37,322 nt of DNA from DATIRA01 sp964553405 (GTDB taxonomy: Bacteria > Pseudomonadota > Gammaproteobacteria > Steroidobacterales > Steroidobacteraceae), in assembly GCA_964553405.1 (NCBI GenBank), contig CAZKLS010000016.1:1-37322 (forward strand), in the 5' to 3' direction. Position numbers and translations under genes: made by a program. Under the pieces are notes generated by a model. It was not told where the DNA came from. It saw nothing but the letters and a program-made list of their open reading frames with translations, and made no database searches. Shown here piece by piece: positions 25,227 through 33,650 of the stretch; position 1 is the stretch's first letter; each line of letters begins with the position of its first letter.

Positions 25227-27464
25227 ATGCAGCACGCCGAAGCGCTGAGCGGCACGCCGCTGCCGATCAGCGCAACTTCGCTGGACCCCTACGGCCAGCT
25301 CATCAAGATGTTGATGCCGCGGGCACAGTCCATCGCCATCTACGACCGGGTGGGGCTGCCGGTCTGGCGCAACGACGGGCAGGATTCGACCGAGCTGCAG
25401 GAGCTCGTCGGCGATGCGTTGACCCGGGACCTCGCATCCGAGGATCGGTACGAGGGGTTCTGCGAGCCGACCGACCGCGACCACGCCGCCTACGTGTTCC
25501 TGCTGCGCGACGCCGAAGGTACGCTGCTCGGCGCCGTGGGGCTGGTGAGCCGCGAGTCCCCCGCGCGCGGCGACGCCCGGCCGTTCGCGCTGGTGCAGGG
25601 CCTGCTGCGGCCCGCGCTGGTCTGCCTGCAGCGGGAACTGGGCTCGCAGTACAGCATCGGCGACCTGCAGCGCAGCCTCAGGCTCCGCGACCGTGACCTC
25701 GAGCTGCTGCTCGGCGCCGCGCAGGATGAGGCCATCGGCGGCGATTCCCAGGACGATTTCGCGCAACTGGTGCAGGGCTGCGTGGATCACCTGGGCTGCG
25801 CGGTCGGTGCCCTGCTGATCCCCGAGAAGAGCATCGCGGTCTGCCGGACCGGGGAAGGCACTTCGCCAAGGGCTGGCGCGGAGGTGCTGACGCGCACGCA
25901 TCGCCACCTGCTCGCATGGACTCAACTCCACCGGCAGACGATGACGGCCAACAAGCCCAGTGCCGGTGGGCAGCTCGGCCCCGTCCCGTACAAGATCATC
26001 TCCTGTCCGGTGATGCACGGCGCGCAGCGGGTGCTGGGCCTGCTGGTGCTGTTCAAGCCGGCTTCCGCTGCGGACTTCGACCTGCGGCAGGTGCGGATCG
26101 TCGAACTGCTGGCCCGGCGGGTCGCCTACGTGCTGCTGAACGCCTACGATCCCGCCTCGGGGCTGCTGACCCGGCCCGCCTTCGAGAAGCGCGCCGAGGC
26201 GCTGCTCGCGCCCGGGACGATGCAGGGTAGTCACTGCGTCGTCTACGTGGATCTCGATCGCATGCACGTGCTCAATGAGAACCTCGGGATGCACGTCGGC
26301 GACGAGGTCATCGTAAGAGTCGCGGAGGTCATTCGCAGGAACCTCGCCCCGCGCATGCTCGCCTCGAGGATTTCGGGCGACCGCTTTGCGCTGTTCGTCC
26401 CGGATGCGACGCTGGAGACGGCCCAGCAGGTCGCCGAAAACCTGCGGGAAGGGATCGGCCGGCTGGACTTCGTGGCCCGCAAGGGCGCGGTCGAGGTTAC
26501 GGCCAGCTTCGGTGTCGCACGCATCGTGGACGGCCGTCACCCGCTTTCGCACGCATTGGCGGCGGCGGAGATTGCCTGCAAGGCGGCCAAGGACCGGGGT
26601 CGAGACCGGGTCGAGACCTACGAGGACGCCGACCAGAGCATCGTCCGCCGCTACACCGACGTGACGCTGGTCGGGACGCTGCGGCAGGCTCTCGCGGAGG
26701 ACAGGTTCCTGCTCGAGGCGCAGCCGATCGTCCCGCTGAACGGCACGGCCTGCGGCCCGAAGTACGAGCTGCTGCTGCGCATGCGCGACGAGCGTGGCCA
26801 GAGCATCGCGCCGGAGAAGTTCCTTTCGGCCGCGGAGCGTTATCAGCTCGCGCCGGCCATCGATCGCTGGGTGATGGAGCACGTCCTGCGCGTGCTGCGG
26901 AGCCATGCGGAACCGCTCGTGGCCCGGCGGGCGTGTTTCGCGGTGAACATCTCCGGGCAGTCGCTCGGGGACCAGGAATTCTCGAGCTTCCTGGAGGACG
27001 CGCTGCGCAGCGCCGGCCTGCCGTCGCAGCTGTTGTCCTTCGAGCTCACGGAAACCGCGGCGGTCGCCAACATCGTGCGGGCGGAGGCGCTGATGCGTCG
27101 GCTTCGGGAGCTCGGGTTCGACGTGGCGCTGGACGACTTCGGCAGGGGCCTGAGCTCCCTGTCCTACCTGAAGACCCTCCCGGTCACACACCTGAAGATC
27201 GACGGCAGCTTCGTCCGGGACGTCGTGGACGACGACCGCTCCCAGGCCATGATGAGCGCGATCGTGCAGCTGGCACGGGCGATGGGCCTGCACACGGTCG
27301 CCGAGTGCGTCGAGAGCGAGCAGATTCACGCGCTGGTCCGGGAGCTGGGCGTGGAATTCGGCCAGGGATTCTCGATCGGCCGGCCGGCGCCGCTCGAAGG
27401 CGTGATCGCGGGGCTGGTCGGGGCTAATATCAGCGCGGGAGGCCAGCCACCGGGTCCAGCGTGA
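25227..27464 (+). CDS. GGDEF/EAL protein, probable c-di-GMP phosphodiesterase
   Basis: A 745-residue cytoplasmic protein without evident membrane segments. Residues 1-300 form a sensory part; about 175-300 look GAF-like. The GGDEF domain (about 308-470) is degenerate, with SGDRF (383-387) at the signature, so cyclase activity is unlikely. The EAL domain (about 483-732) reads ELL at 514-516 but keeps the catalytic set: Glu514, Asn574, Glu606, Asp636/Asp637 in DDFGRG, Lys657, Glu693 and Gln713. It should therefore hydrolyse c-di-GMP, with the GGDEF part perhaps regulating by GTP. AAGGA precedes the ATG at good spacing. Its TGA overlaps the GTG of the protease gene downstream. Confidence 0.88.
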   Translation: MQHAEALSGTPLPISATSLDPYGQLIKMLMPRAQSIAIYDRVGLPVWRNDGQDSTELQELVGDALTRDLASEDRYEGFCEPTDRDHAAYVFLLRDAEGTLLGAVGLVSRESPARGDARPFALVQGLLRPALVCLQRELGSQYSIGDLQRSLRLRDRDLELLLGAAQDEAIGGDSQDDFAQLVQGCVDHLGCAVGALLIPEKSIAVCRTGEGTSPRAGAEVLTRTHRHLLAWTQLHRQTMTANKPSAGGQLGPVPYKIISCPVMHGAQRVLGLLVLFKPASAADFDLRQVRIVELLARRVAYVLLNAYDPASGLLTRPAFEKRAEALLAPGTMQGSHCVVYVDLDRMHVLNENLGMHVGDEVIVRVAEVIRRNLAPRMLASRISGDRFALFVPDATLETAQQVAENLREGIGRLDFVARKGAVEVTASFGVARIVDGRHPLSHALAAAEIACKAAKDRGRDRVETYEDADQSIVRRYTDVTLVGTLRQALAEDRFLLEAQPIVPLNGTACGPKYELLLRMRDERGQSIAPEKFLSAAERYQLAPAIDRWVMEHVLRVLRSHAEPLVARRACFAVNISGQSLGDQEFSSFLEDALRSAGLPSQLLSFELTETAAVANIVRAEALMRRLRELGFDVALDDFGRGLSSLSYLKTLPVTHLKIDGSFVRDVVDDDRSQAMMSAIVQLARAMGLHTVAECVESEQIHALVRELGVEFGQGFSIGRPAPLEGVIAGLVGANISAGGQPPGPA

Positions 27465-28696
27465 GCGAACGATTTCACACCGCTGTCGCAGTGCTCGCCG
27501 GAGCCATGATCGGTTCCGGCCTGATGCTGATGCGAGGCGTGCTGGCGGACCGCGAGTCCCCGCCGCGGCTCCCGCCGCCGGTCGCGCTCTCGCAGCCGCG
27601 GCTGCTGGACGAGGTCATCGAGCGCATACGCAGCAGCTACGTCGAGCCGATCGGTGAGGTGCAGCTGGAGCAGGCAGCCGTGGAGGGCCTGCTCGCGAGC
27701 CTCGATCCCCACTCCGACTTCCTGGACGTCGCGGAGTACCAGGAGCTGCGCGTCGGCTCGGCCGGCCGGTACTCCGGGGTCGGCGTCGAGGTCGAGGAGC
27801 GCGACGGCCTGGTCGTCGTCGTTTCGCCGATCGACGGATCGCCGGCCGCGCGGGCTGGACTGCGTCCGGGCGACGTCATCCTCTCCGTGGATGGACAGCC
27901 GCTGCCGACGGACGACCTGGCGGCTGCGGTCGGTCACATGCGCGGCTACGCGGGGTCGCGCGTCAGGCTCGCGGTCCGGCGCGAAGGCGCCGCGCAGCCG
28001 CTGCTGTTCGAACTGGAGCGGTCCGAGGTACGGCTGCGGACGGTCCACGCGGACACTCTCGAGAGTGGTTACGGCTACCTTCGCATCAGGCGGTTCACCG
28101 AGGCGACCCCGGACGAATTGCAGAGGGCGCTGGCCTCGCTGGCCGGGGCGAATGGCGCGCGGCTCGAGGGGCTGGTACTGGACCTGCGCGGCAACCCGGG
28201 CGGGGTGCTCGAGTCGTCCGTGGCCGTGGCGGACGAGTTCCTGGAATCGGGCGTCATCGTGATCGGCGACGGCCGCAGGCCGGACGCGCGCTTCCAGATG
28301 AACGCGACGCCGGGCGATGCGCTGTACGGCGCGCCGATGGTCGTGCTGGTGGATGCAGAGTCGGCATCCGGGGCCGAGATCGTGGCCGGCGCGCTGCGCG
28401 ACCACGGACGCGCGACGCTGATCGGTCGGGCGACCTACGGCAAGGGCTCGGTGCAGACGATCATCCCGCTGAGCCAGGGCCAGGCCATCAAGCTCACCAC
28501 GTCACGGTATCTGACGCCGTCGGGCGCCTCGATACACGGCCACGGCCTGTCGCCGGACATCCTGCTGCCCGAGAGCACGGACCGTGACGCCGCGAGCGGG
28601 GCGGCGCCCGGTGCGGATCCGGTAGTCCGCTCCGCGCTGCAATACCTGCGCGACCGCCGGCTGGGCAGTCAGCTGGCCAGCGCGGCGGCGCGCTGA
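27461..28696 (+). CDS. Carboxy-terminal processing protease, S41 family (CtpA-like)
   Basis: Periplasmic serine protease that trims or degrades envelope proteins. The 411-residue product starts with GTG overlapping the previous stop (GTGA). It has an N-terminal membrane anchor or signal (about 8-25), the S41 N-terminal helix region (about 46-95), a PDZ domain (about 103-190, with YSGVGVEV and GLRPGDVILSVDG) and the protease core: LDLRGNPGG (240-248), catalytic Ser303 in ESASGAE and Lys328 in TYGKGSVQT, 25 residues apart as in the family. In Pseudomonas ctpA follows envC and acts on peptidoglycan hydrolases; that target is only inferred here. Confidence 0.93.
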   Translation: MSERFHTAVAVLAGAMIGSGLMLMRGVLADRESPPRLPPPVALSQPRLLDEVIERIRSSYVEPIGEVQLEQAAVEGLLASLDPHSDFLDVAEYQELRVGSAGRYSGVGVEVEERDGLVVVVSPIDGSPAARAGLRPGDVILSVDGQPLPTDDLAAAVGHMRGYAGSRVRLAVRREGAAQPLLFELERSEVRLRTVHADTLESGYGYLRIRRFTEATPDELQRALASLAGANGARLEGLVLDLRGNPGGVLESSVAVADEFLESGVIVIGDGRRPDARFQMNATPGDALYGAPMVVLVDAESASGAEIVAGALRDHGRATLIGRATYGKGSVQTIIPLSQGQAIKLTTSRYLTPSGASIHGHGLSPDILLPESTDRDAASGAAPGADPVVRSALQYLRDRRLGSQLASAAAR

Positions 28697-28723
28697 GCGT
28701 CGCCCGGTCGGCGGAATTACTCC

Positions 28724-29278
28724 ATGGCGCGCGTGATCGTTCCGCTTGCCGAGGGTTTCGAGGAGATCGAGGCCGTCACGGTGATCGACCTGCTGCGTCG
28801 CGCAGGCGTCGAAGTCCGCACGGCCGCGCTGGCGAGTCGCCGGGTCACGGGCTCGCACGGCATCGCCGTCGAGGCGGACGGCCTGCTGGAGGACCTGCAG
28901 CACGAGACGTTCGACATGGTCGTGCTGCCCGGCGGGATGCCTGGCGCCGATCACCTGAAGAACGATCCTCGCGTGCTGTCGCTGCTGCGCAGTTCGGACC
29001 AGCAGGGACGCTACGTCGCGGCGATCTGCGCCGCGCCGGGCGTGCTCGCGCACGCGGGACTGCTCGACGGACGGACCGCGACGAGCTACCCGGGCTTCCT
29101 CGGTGCGGATTCAGCGCCGGGAATCAGGTTGAGCGACGCGCCCGTCGTCAGCGATGGACGGCTGGTCACCTCGCGCGGACCGGGCACCGCGATGGACTTC
29201 GCGCTGGCGCTGGTCGAACTGCTCGAGGGCCGCCGCGCCCGGCTCGAAGTCGAGGGCCGGCTGCAGCGACCGGGCTGA
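28724..29278 (+). CDS. DJ-1/PfpI family protein (YajL-like)
   Basis: A 184-residue alpha/beta protein of the DJ-1/ThiJ/PfpI superfamily. It starts ARVIVPLAEGFEEIEAVTVID with the conserved Glu, has VLPGGMPGADHL (residues 68-78) and the nucleophile elbow AAICAAPGVLA with Cys102. The length and the fused features match YajL, a chaperone or deglycase-like protein linked to oxidative stress. The precise activity in this subgroup is disputed, so I leave the symbol empty. It begins 27 bases after the protease gene and may be cotranscribed. Confidence 0.88.
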   Translation: MARVIVPLAEGFEEIEAVTVIDLLRRAGVEVRTAALASRRVTGSHGIAVEADGLLEDLQHETFDMVVLPGGMPGADHLKNDPRVLSLLRSSDQQGRYVAAICAAPGVLAHAGLLDGRTATSYPGFLGADSAPGIRLSDAPVVSDGRLVTSRGPGTAMDFALALVELLEGRRARLEVEGRLQRPG

Positions 29279-29366
29279 GCCGCGGTCCGCGGCTTGTGCC
29301 GCCCGCGGTTTCCTTTACCATCATCGCTGGCAGAGGTCGCGGCATCCGCGGCCCGGGGAGCACAGC

Positions 29367-29741
29367 ATGACCGGTTTTCTCGTGCGCGCAGCGATTTCGG
29401 CACTCGGCCTCTGGATCGCGAGCCACCTGCTGTCCGGCCTGTCGTTCGACTCGCCGGCGAAGCTGCTGATCGCCGCGCTGGTGCTGGGCGTGGTCAATGC
29501 GCTGGTCCGCCCGATCGCTTTCATCCTGACGCTGCCGCTGACGATCCTGACGCTGGGCCTGTTCCTGCTCGTGCTGAATGCCGGGATGGTCGCGCTGGTG
29601 GCCTGGCTGGTGCCCGGCTTCCAGGTCGCCGGCTTCTGGACGGCGCTGCTCGCGGCGCTGATCGTGAGCCTGGTGTCCTGGGCCGCCTCCAGCATGATCG
29701 GCTCCAGCGGCAAGCTCGAGATCTTCACGGCCAAGCGCTGA
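29367..29741 (+). CDS. Small four-helix membrane protein (phage holin family 4 type)
   Basis: A 124-residue very hydrophobic protein with four predicted membrane segments: about residues 5-24, 29-48, 54-77 and 85-110. The motif NALVRPIAFILTLPLTILTLG followed by a short loop and NAGMV is the hallmark of the PF04020 family, named phage holin 4 superfamily but widespread in chromosomes where no phage is present. Function is not known. The start at 29367 (GGGGAG about 9 bases upstream) gives the standard N-terminus; the open frame upstream overlaps the DJ-1 gene. Confidence 0.85.
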   Translation: MTGFLVRAAISALGLWIASHLLSGLSFDSPAKLLIAALVLGVVNALVRPIAFILTLPLTILTLGLFLLVLNAGMVALVAWLVPGFQVAGFWTALLAALIVSLVSWAASSMIGSSGKLEIFTAKR

Positions 29742-29816
29742 ACCGTCGTTGCTCGCGGCGCCGAGCGGTCGTCACGGGCTCGCGGTTGCGGCGGGCGTCC
29801 CGGCGGTCCGCCGCGC

Positions 29817-31739
29817 TCAGTTGCGGCGGATCCCGACCCGGTAGAGCAGCAGCGCCAGCACGCCGACCACGAGCAGGCCGAGCCACTCGCCGAACTGCAG
29901 CCCGGTTGGCAGTGCCATGACGTCCGCGCGGCCCGACAGCACGATCGGAATCGCTATCACGATGCCCATCAGCGCCTCGCCGGTGATCAGGCCGGCCGCG
30001 AACAGCACGCCGTTGCGCTTCGCGCGCTCGGTATCCGGGTTGTCACCGTGGGCGTGCAGCGCGCGCTCGACGAGGTGGGCGACCAGGCCACCGACGAAGA
30101 TCGGAACCGCGAGCTCGAGCGGAAGGTAGATGCCGACCGCGACCGCGAGCACCGGCGCGCGGAAGCTCGAGCCCCGCCGGGCGAGCCACTGGTCCCAGGC
30201 GATGACCGCCGCGCCGATCAGTCCGCCGATCGCGATCATTCCCCAGGGCAGCTTGCCGCCGAAGATTCCCTTGGCGACGGAGGCCATCAGCGTCGCCTGG
30301 GGTGCGATCAGCGGGTCCGGGTGATCTGCGGTGGGAACGCCGATCCCGTAGGCCTTCAGCAACAGGTTCAGCACCGGGGCCATCACCAGCGCGCTCGAGG
30401 CGGCGCCGATCGCGAGCATCACCTGCTGGCGCCACGGGGTCGCGCCGACGATGTAGCCGCACTTGAGGTCCTGCAGGTTGTCGCCGCCGATGCAGGCCGC
30501 GCAGCAAACGACCGCGCCGATCATGATCGCGGCCACGGGCCCGAGCGCCGCATCGCGTCCCATCAGGACCAGCAGCACCACCGCGGAGAACAGGATCGTC
30601 GCGATCGTGATGCCGGAGACCGGGTTGTTCGAGGATCCGACCAGCCCCGCCATGTACGCGGACACCGAGGTGAACAGGAAACCGGCGACGATCATGATCA
30701 GCGTCATCGGCAGGCTGATCCAGAGCTGGCCGACGATCGACTGGTACAGCAGCCACAGCGGCACCGTGAACAGCACCAGCCCGACCAGGATCCACTTCAT
30801 CGGCAAGTCCTGCTCGGTGTGCGCGATCACGCGACCGGCGCCGGCGCGCGCGGCCTCCAGGCCGCTGCGGATACCCGATACCAGTGAGCCACGGATCGAG
30901 ATCAGCGCCCAGATGCCGCCGATGAGCATCGCACCGACGCCGAGATAGCGGATCTGTGCCGACCAGATCGCGCCCGCGACGGTTTCCGCGTCGGCGCCGG
31001 CCAGGCTCTGCGCAAGCGCCGCATTGCCTTCGAGGAACCAGGCACTGTAGATCGGGATCGCGATGTTCCAGGAGATCATGCCGCCGATCAGCACCAGCAC
31101 GCCGACGTTGAGGCCGACGATGTAGCCGACGCCGAGCAGCGCCGGCGAGAGATTGGTGCCGAAATAGGCCACCGCCTTGCCCCAGAACCCGGCCGCCGCC
31201 GCGGTGTCCGGGATCAGCCGCAAGCCGCTGCCGGCCGCGAGCTTGGCGAGGCCGCCGCCGATGGCCGCGAGTCCCAGGATGCGGACGCCCTGCTCGGGAT
31301 TGTCGCCGGCCTTCAGGACCTCCGCGGCGGCTTTGCCCTCCGGAAAAGGCAGCTGCTGGTCCACGATCAGCGAGCGCCTGAGCGGCACGGAGAACAGCAC
31401 GCCGAGCAATCCGCCGAGGCCGGCGATGGCCAGCACCCACAGGTACTCGAAGTCCATCCAGTGCCCGAGGATCACCAGTGCCGGGATCGTGAAGATGACT
31501 CCCGAGGCGATCGAGGAGCCGGCGGAGGCGCCGGTCTGCACGATGTTGTTCTCGAGGATCGTGCCGCCGCCGAGGAACCTCAGTACCGCCATCGACACGA
31601 CCGCTGCCGGGATCGCCGAGGCGATGGTCATGCCGGCGAACAGCCCCAGGTAGGTGTTCGCCGCCGCCAGGATCATTGCCAGCACGATCGCCAGCGCGAT
31701 CGCGCGGCCCGTCATCTGCGGCGGAACGCTGTCAACCAT
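29817..31739 (-). CDS. OPT family oligopeptide transporter
   Basis: A 640-residue polytopic membrane protein of the OPT family, secondary transporters of peptides or metal chelates. Seen: the start MTGRAIALAIVLAMILAAANTYLGLFAGMT-type N-terminus with NTYLGLFAGMT, NNIVQTGASAGSSIASG, the loop QQLPFPEGKAAAEVLKAG, SSNNPVSG, and GGDNLQDLKCGYIVGATPWRQQ. These match the bacterial branch of the family. About 14-16 hydrophobic stretches are visible. Substrate cannot be read from sequence. It is the last of three same-strand genes after the POT importer and the M2 peptidase (98-base gap), suggesting a shared role in peptide use. Confidence 0.9.
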   Translation of the reverse strand: MVDSVPPQMTGRAIALAIVLAMILAAANTYLGLFAGMTIASAIPAAVVSMAVLRFLGGGTILENNIVQTGASAGSSIASGVIFTIPALVILGHWMDFEYLWVLAIAGLGGLLGVLFSVPLRRSLIVDQQLPFPEGKAAAEVLKAGDNPEQGVRILGLAAIGGGLAKLAAGSGLRLIPDTAAAAGFWGKAVAYFGTNLSPALLGVGYIVGLNVGVLVLIGGMISWNIAIPIYSAWFLEGNAALAQSLAGADAETVAGAIWSAQIRYLGVGAMLIGGIWALISIRGSLVSGIRSGLEAARAGAGRVIAHTEQDLPMKWILVGLVLFTVPLWLLYQSIVGQLWISLPMTLIMIVAGFLFTSVSAYMAGLVGSSNNPVSGITIATILFSAVVLLVLMGRDAALGPVAAIMIGAVVCCAACIGGDNLQDLKCGYIVGATPWRQQVMLAIGAASSALVMAPVLNLLLKAYGIGVPTADHPDPLIAPQATLMASVAKGIFGGKLPWGMIAIGGLIGAAVIAWDQWLARRGSSFRAPVLAVAVGIYLPLELAVPIFVGGLVAHLVERALHAHGDNPDTERAKRNGVLFAAGLITGEALMGIVIAIPIVLSGRADVMALPTGLQFGEWLGLLVVGVLALLLYRVGIRRN

Positions 31740-31837
31740 GCCGTCTCAACCCCCGGGCCCGCCAATGCGGGGCCACGCTGCACGCGAAGAACGCGGTCGT
31801 CGTCAGTCCCCGGCGAGGCCGGTGCCGCAGCCGGTCG

Positions 31838-33637
31838 TCACCAGCCGCACTGCTGGCCCTTGTTCTGCTCTTCGAGATAGCTCATCAGCGGCTGGAAGTA
31901 CTCGATGATGGCCGCGGCATCCATCTGCCGAGTGCCGGTCAGCCGCTCGAGCGTGTCCGGCCAGGGCTGGCTCGAGCCCGCGGCGAGCATCGCACCGAAG
32001 CGCGCGCCGACGTCGCGGTTTCCGTAGATGGAGCACTCGTGCAGCGGGCCGGTGAAGCCGGCCGCGTCGCACAGCGCCTTGTGCAGCTGGAACTGCAGGA
32101 TGTGCGCCAGGAAATAGCGCATGTAGGGGCGGTTGGCCGGGATGTGGTACTTGGCGCCCGGGTCGAAATCCGCTTCGCTGCGCGCGACCGGCGGTGCAAC
32201 GCCCTGGTAGGCGGTACGCAGCTTCCACCAGGTGGCGTTGTACTCGGCCGGGCTGATGTTCCCGGAGAACACCTGCCAGCGCCAGTCGTCGATCAGCTTG
32301 CCAAACGGCAGGAACGCGATCTTGTCGAGCGCGAGACGCATCTGGTTGTTGACGACCGCCTCGCGGCTCGGCGGCGTCGCCGGCACGAGCCCGATCTTCG
32401 CGAGATAGGCCGGCGTCATGGACAGGTTGATCGTGTCGCCGATTGCCTCGTGGAAGCCGTCGTGAGCGCCGGCCTGGAACAGGATCGGCTGGTCCTTGTA
32501 CCAGAGGTCGTAATAGATGTGGCCGAGCTCGTGATAGATCGTGAACAGCTCGTCCTGCGTCGGCTCGATGCACATCTTGATGCGCACGTCTTCCTTGCCG
32601 TCCATGTGCCAGGCGCTCGCGTGACAGACCACGTCCCGGTCGCGGGGCTTGGTCAGCATCGAGCGTTCCCAGAACGACTCCGGCAGCGCGGGGAAGCCGA
32701 TCGAGGTATAGAAGTCTTCGGCCGACCGGGTCATCCTCACGGCGTCGTAGCCCTGCTCCTTCAGTGCCGTGTCGAGGTCCGGCGCCGCGACGCCCGGGTA
32801 GGGTTCGACCAGGTCGTAGATCTCGGCCCACTGCTGCGACCACATGTTGCCGAGCAGCTGCGCCGGGATCGGCTGGCCGGCCGGCACCTTGTCGTTGCCG
32901 TACTGCTTCGCGAGCCGGCCGCGGGTGTAGCAGTGCAGCTGGTCGTAGAGCGGCTTGACCTGGTTCCACAGCCGCTCGGTCTCGGCCGAGAACTGCTGCG
33001 GGCTCATGTCGTAGCCGGCGCGCCAGTGCACGCTCATGTCCTGGTAGCCGAGGTCTCGGGCGCCCTCGTTGGCGAGTTCGATCAGCCGGGCGTAGTCGGC
33101 GCGCATCGGCCGCGCGATGGAATGCCAGCCCGTCCAGGCCTCGGTCAGCGTGTCGTAGTCGCGGCTGTCCGCCATCGTCCGCTCGAGGTCGTTCAGGGAC
33201 TTGCAGGAATCAGGCCCCTGCGGGCAGTACTTCCCGGCGCCGTACATGCCCTCGAGCCGGGTCGTGATCTGCGTGAACTCCGCGAGCCGGGCGGGATCCT
33301 TCGGGGCGGGCGTCTCGACGCCGAGACGCAGCTGCGAAAATGCACGTGCCGTGCGCGGATTGAGTGCCGAGGCCGGATAGAGCTTCGATGCGTCTACGAC
33401 CGTGGAGTAATGCGAGAGGAAGCGTTCGCTCGCCTTCGCATTCAGGAACTCCGTGTCCGGCGTGATGTAGGTCGAGTAGGCCCAGCCCGCCGCGTTCAGT
33501 TCGTCTGCCAGCGCGCGCAGCTCGTCGCTGATCCGGGCGATGAATTCGTCAGCAGGCTCCTCCGGCGACGCGCCGTAGGTCGACGCGCTGCCCAGCGCCA
33601 GCACGATGCCGGCCGCGATGATCGTCAGTTTCGACAT
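31838..33637 (-). CDS. Peptidyl-dipeptidase, M2 family (bacterial ACE homologue)
   Basis: Zinc peptidase that removes dipeptides from the C-terminus of oligopeptides, related to angiotensin-converting enzyme. The 599-residue product has a signal peptide (residues 1-22, cut near TYGA) and the M2 catalytic domain. Zinc ligands: His369 and His373 in HELGH, with Glu397 in GFHEAIGD as third ligand. Other family strings are YDMSPQQF, QPIPAQLLGNMWSQQW and HIPANRPYMRYFLA. The location is likely periplasmic. It begins 13 bases after the POT transporter stop, so the dipeptides released could be imported by that carrier. Confidence 0.95.
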   Translation of the reverse strand: MSKLTIIAAGIVLALGSASTYGASPEEPADEFIARISDELRALADELNAAGWAYSTYITPDTEFLNAKASERFLSHYSTVVDASKLYPASALNPRTARAFSQLRLGVETPAPKDPARLAEFTQITTRLEGMYGAGKYCPQGPDSCKSLNDLERTMADSRDYDTLTEAWTGWHSIARPMRADYARLIELANEGARDLGYQDMSVHWRAGYDMSPQQFSAETERLWNQVKPLYDQLHCYTRGRLAKQYGNDKVPAGQPIPAQLLGNMWSQQWAEIYDLVEPYPGVAAPDLDTALKEQGYDAVRMTRSAEDFYTSIGFPALPESFWERSMLTKPRDRDVVCHASAWHMDGKEDVRIKMCIEPTQDELFTIYHELGHIYYDLWYKDQPILFQAGAHDGFHEAIGDTINLSMTPAYLAKIGLVPATPPSREAVVNNQMRLALDKIAFLPFGKLIDDWRWQVFSGNISPAEYNATWWKLRTAYQGVAPPVARSEADFDPGAKYHIPANRPYMRYFLAHILQFQLHKALCDAAGFTGPLHECSIYGNRDVGARFGAMLAAGSSQPWPDTLERLTGTRQMDAAAIIEYFQPLMSYLEEQNKGQQCGW

Positions 33638-33650
33638 GCCCCGTCTCTCC

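Noticed and set aside
24975..27329. 784-codon open frame antisense to the GGDEF/EAL gene
   Set aside because: High GC creates long shadow frames; this one is rich in Arg/His/Gln without domain signals, while the opposite strand has clear GGDEF and EAL motifs.
29367..29741. Prophage remnant, from the name phage holin family 4
   Set aside because: This membrane protein family is common in bacterial chromosomes, and no other phage gene is nearby.
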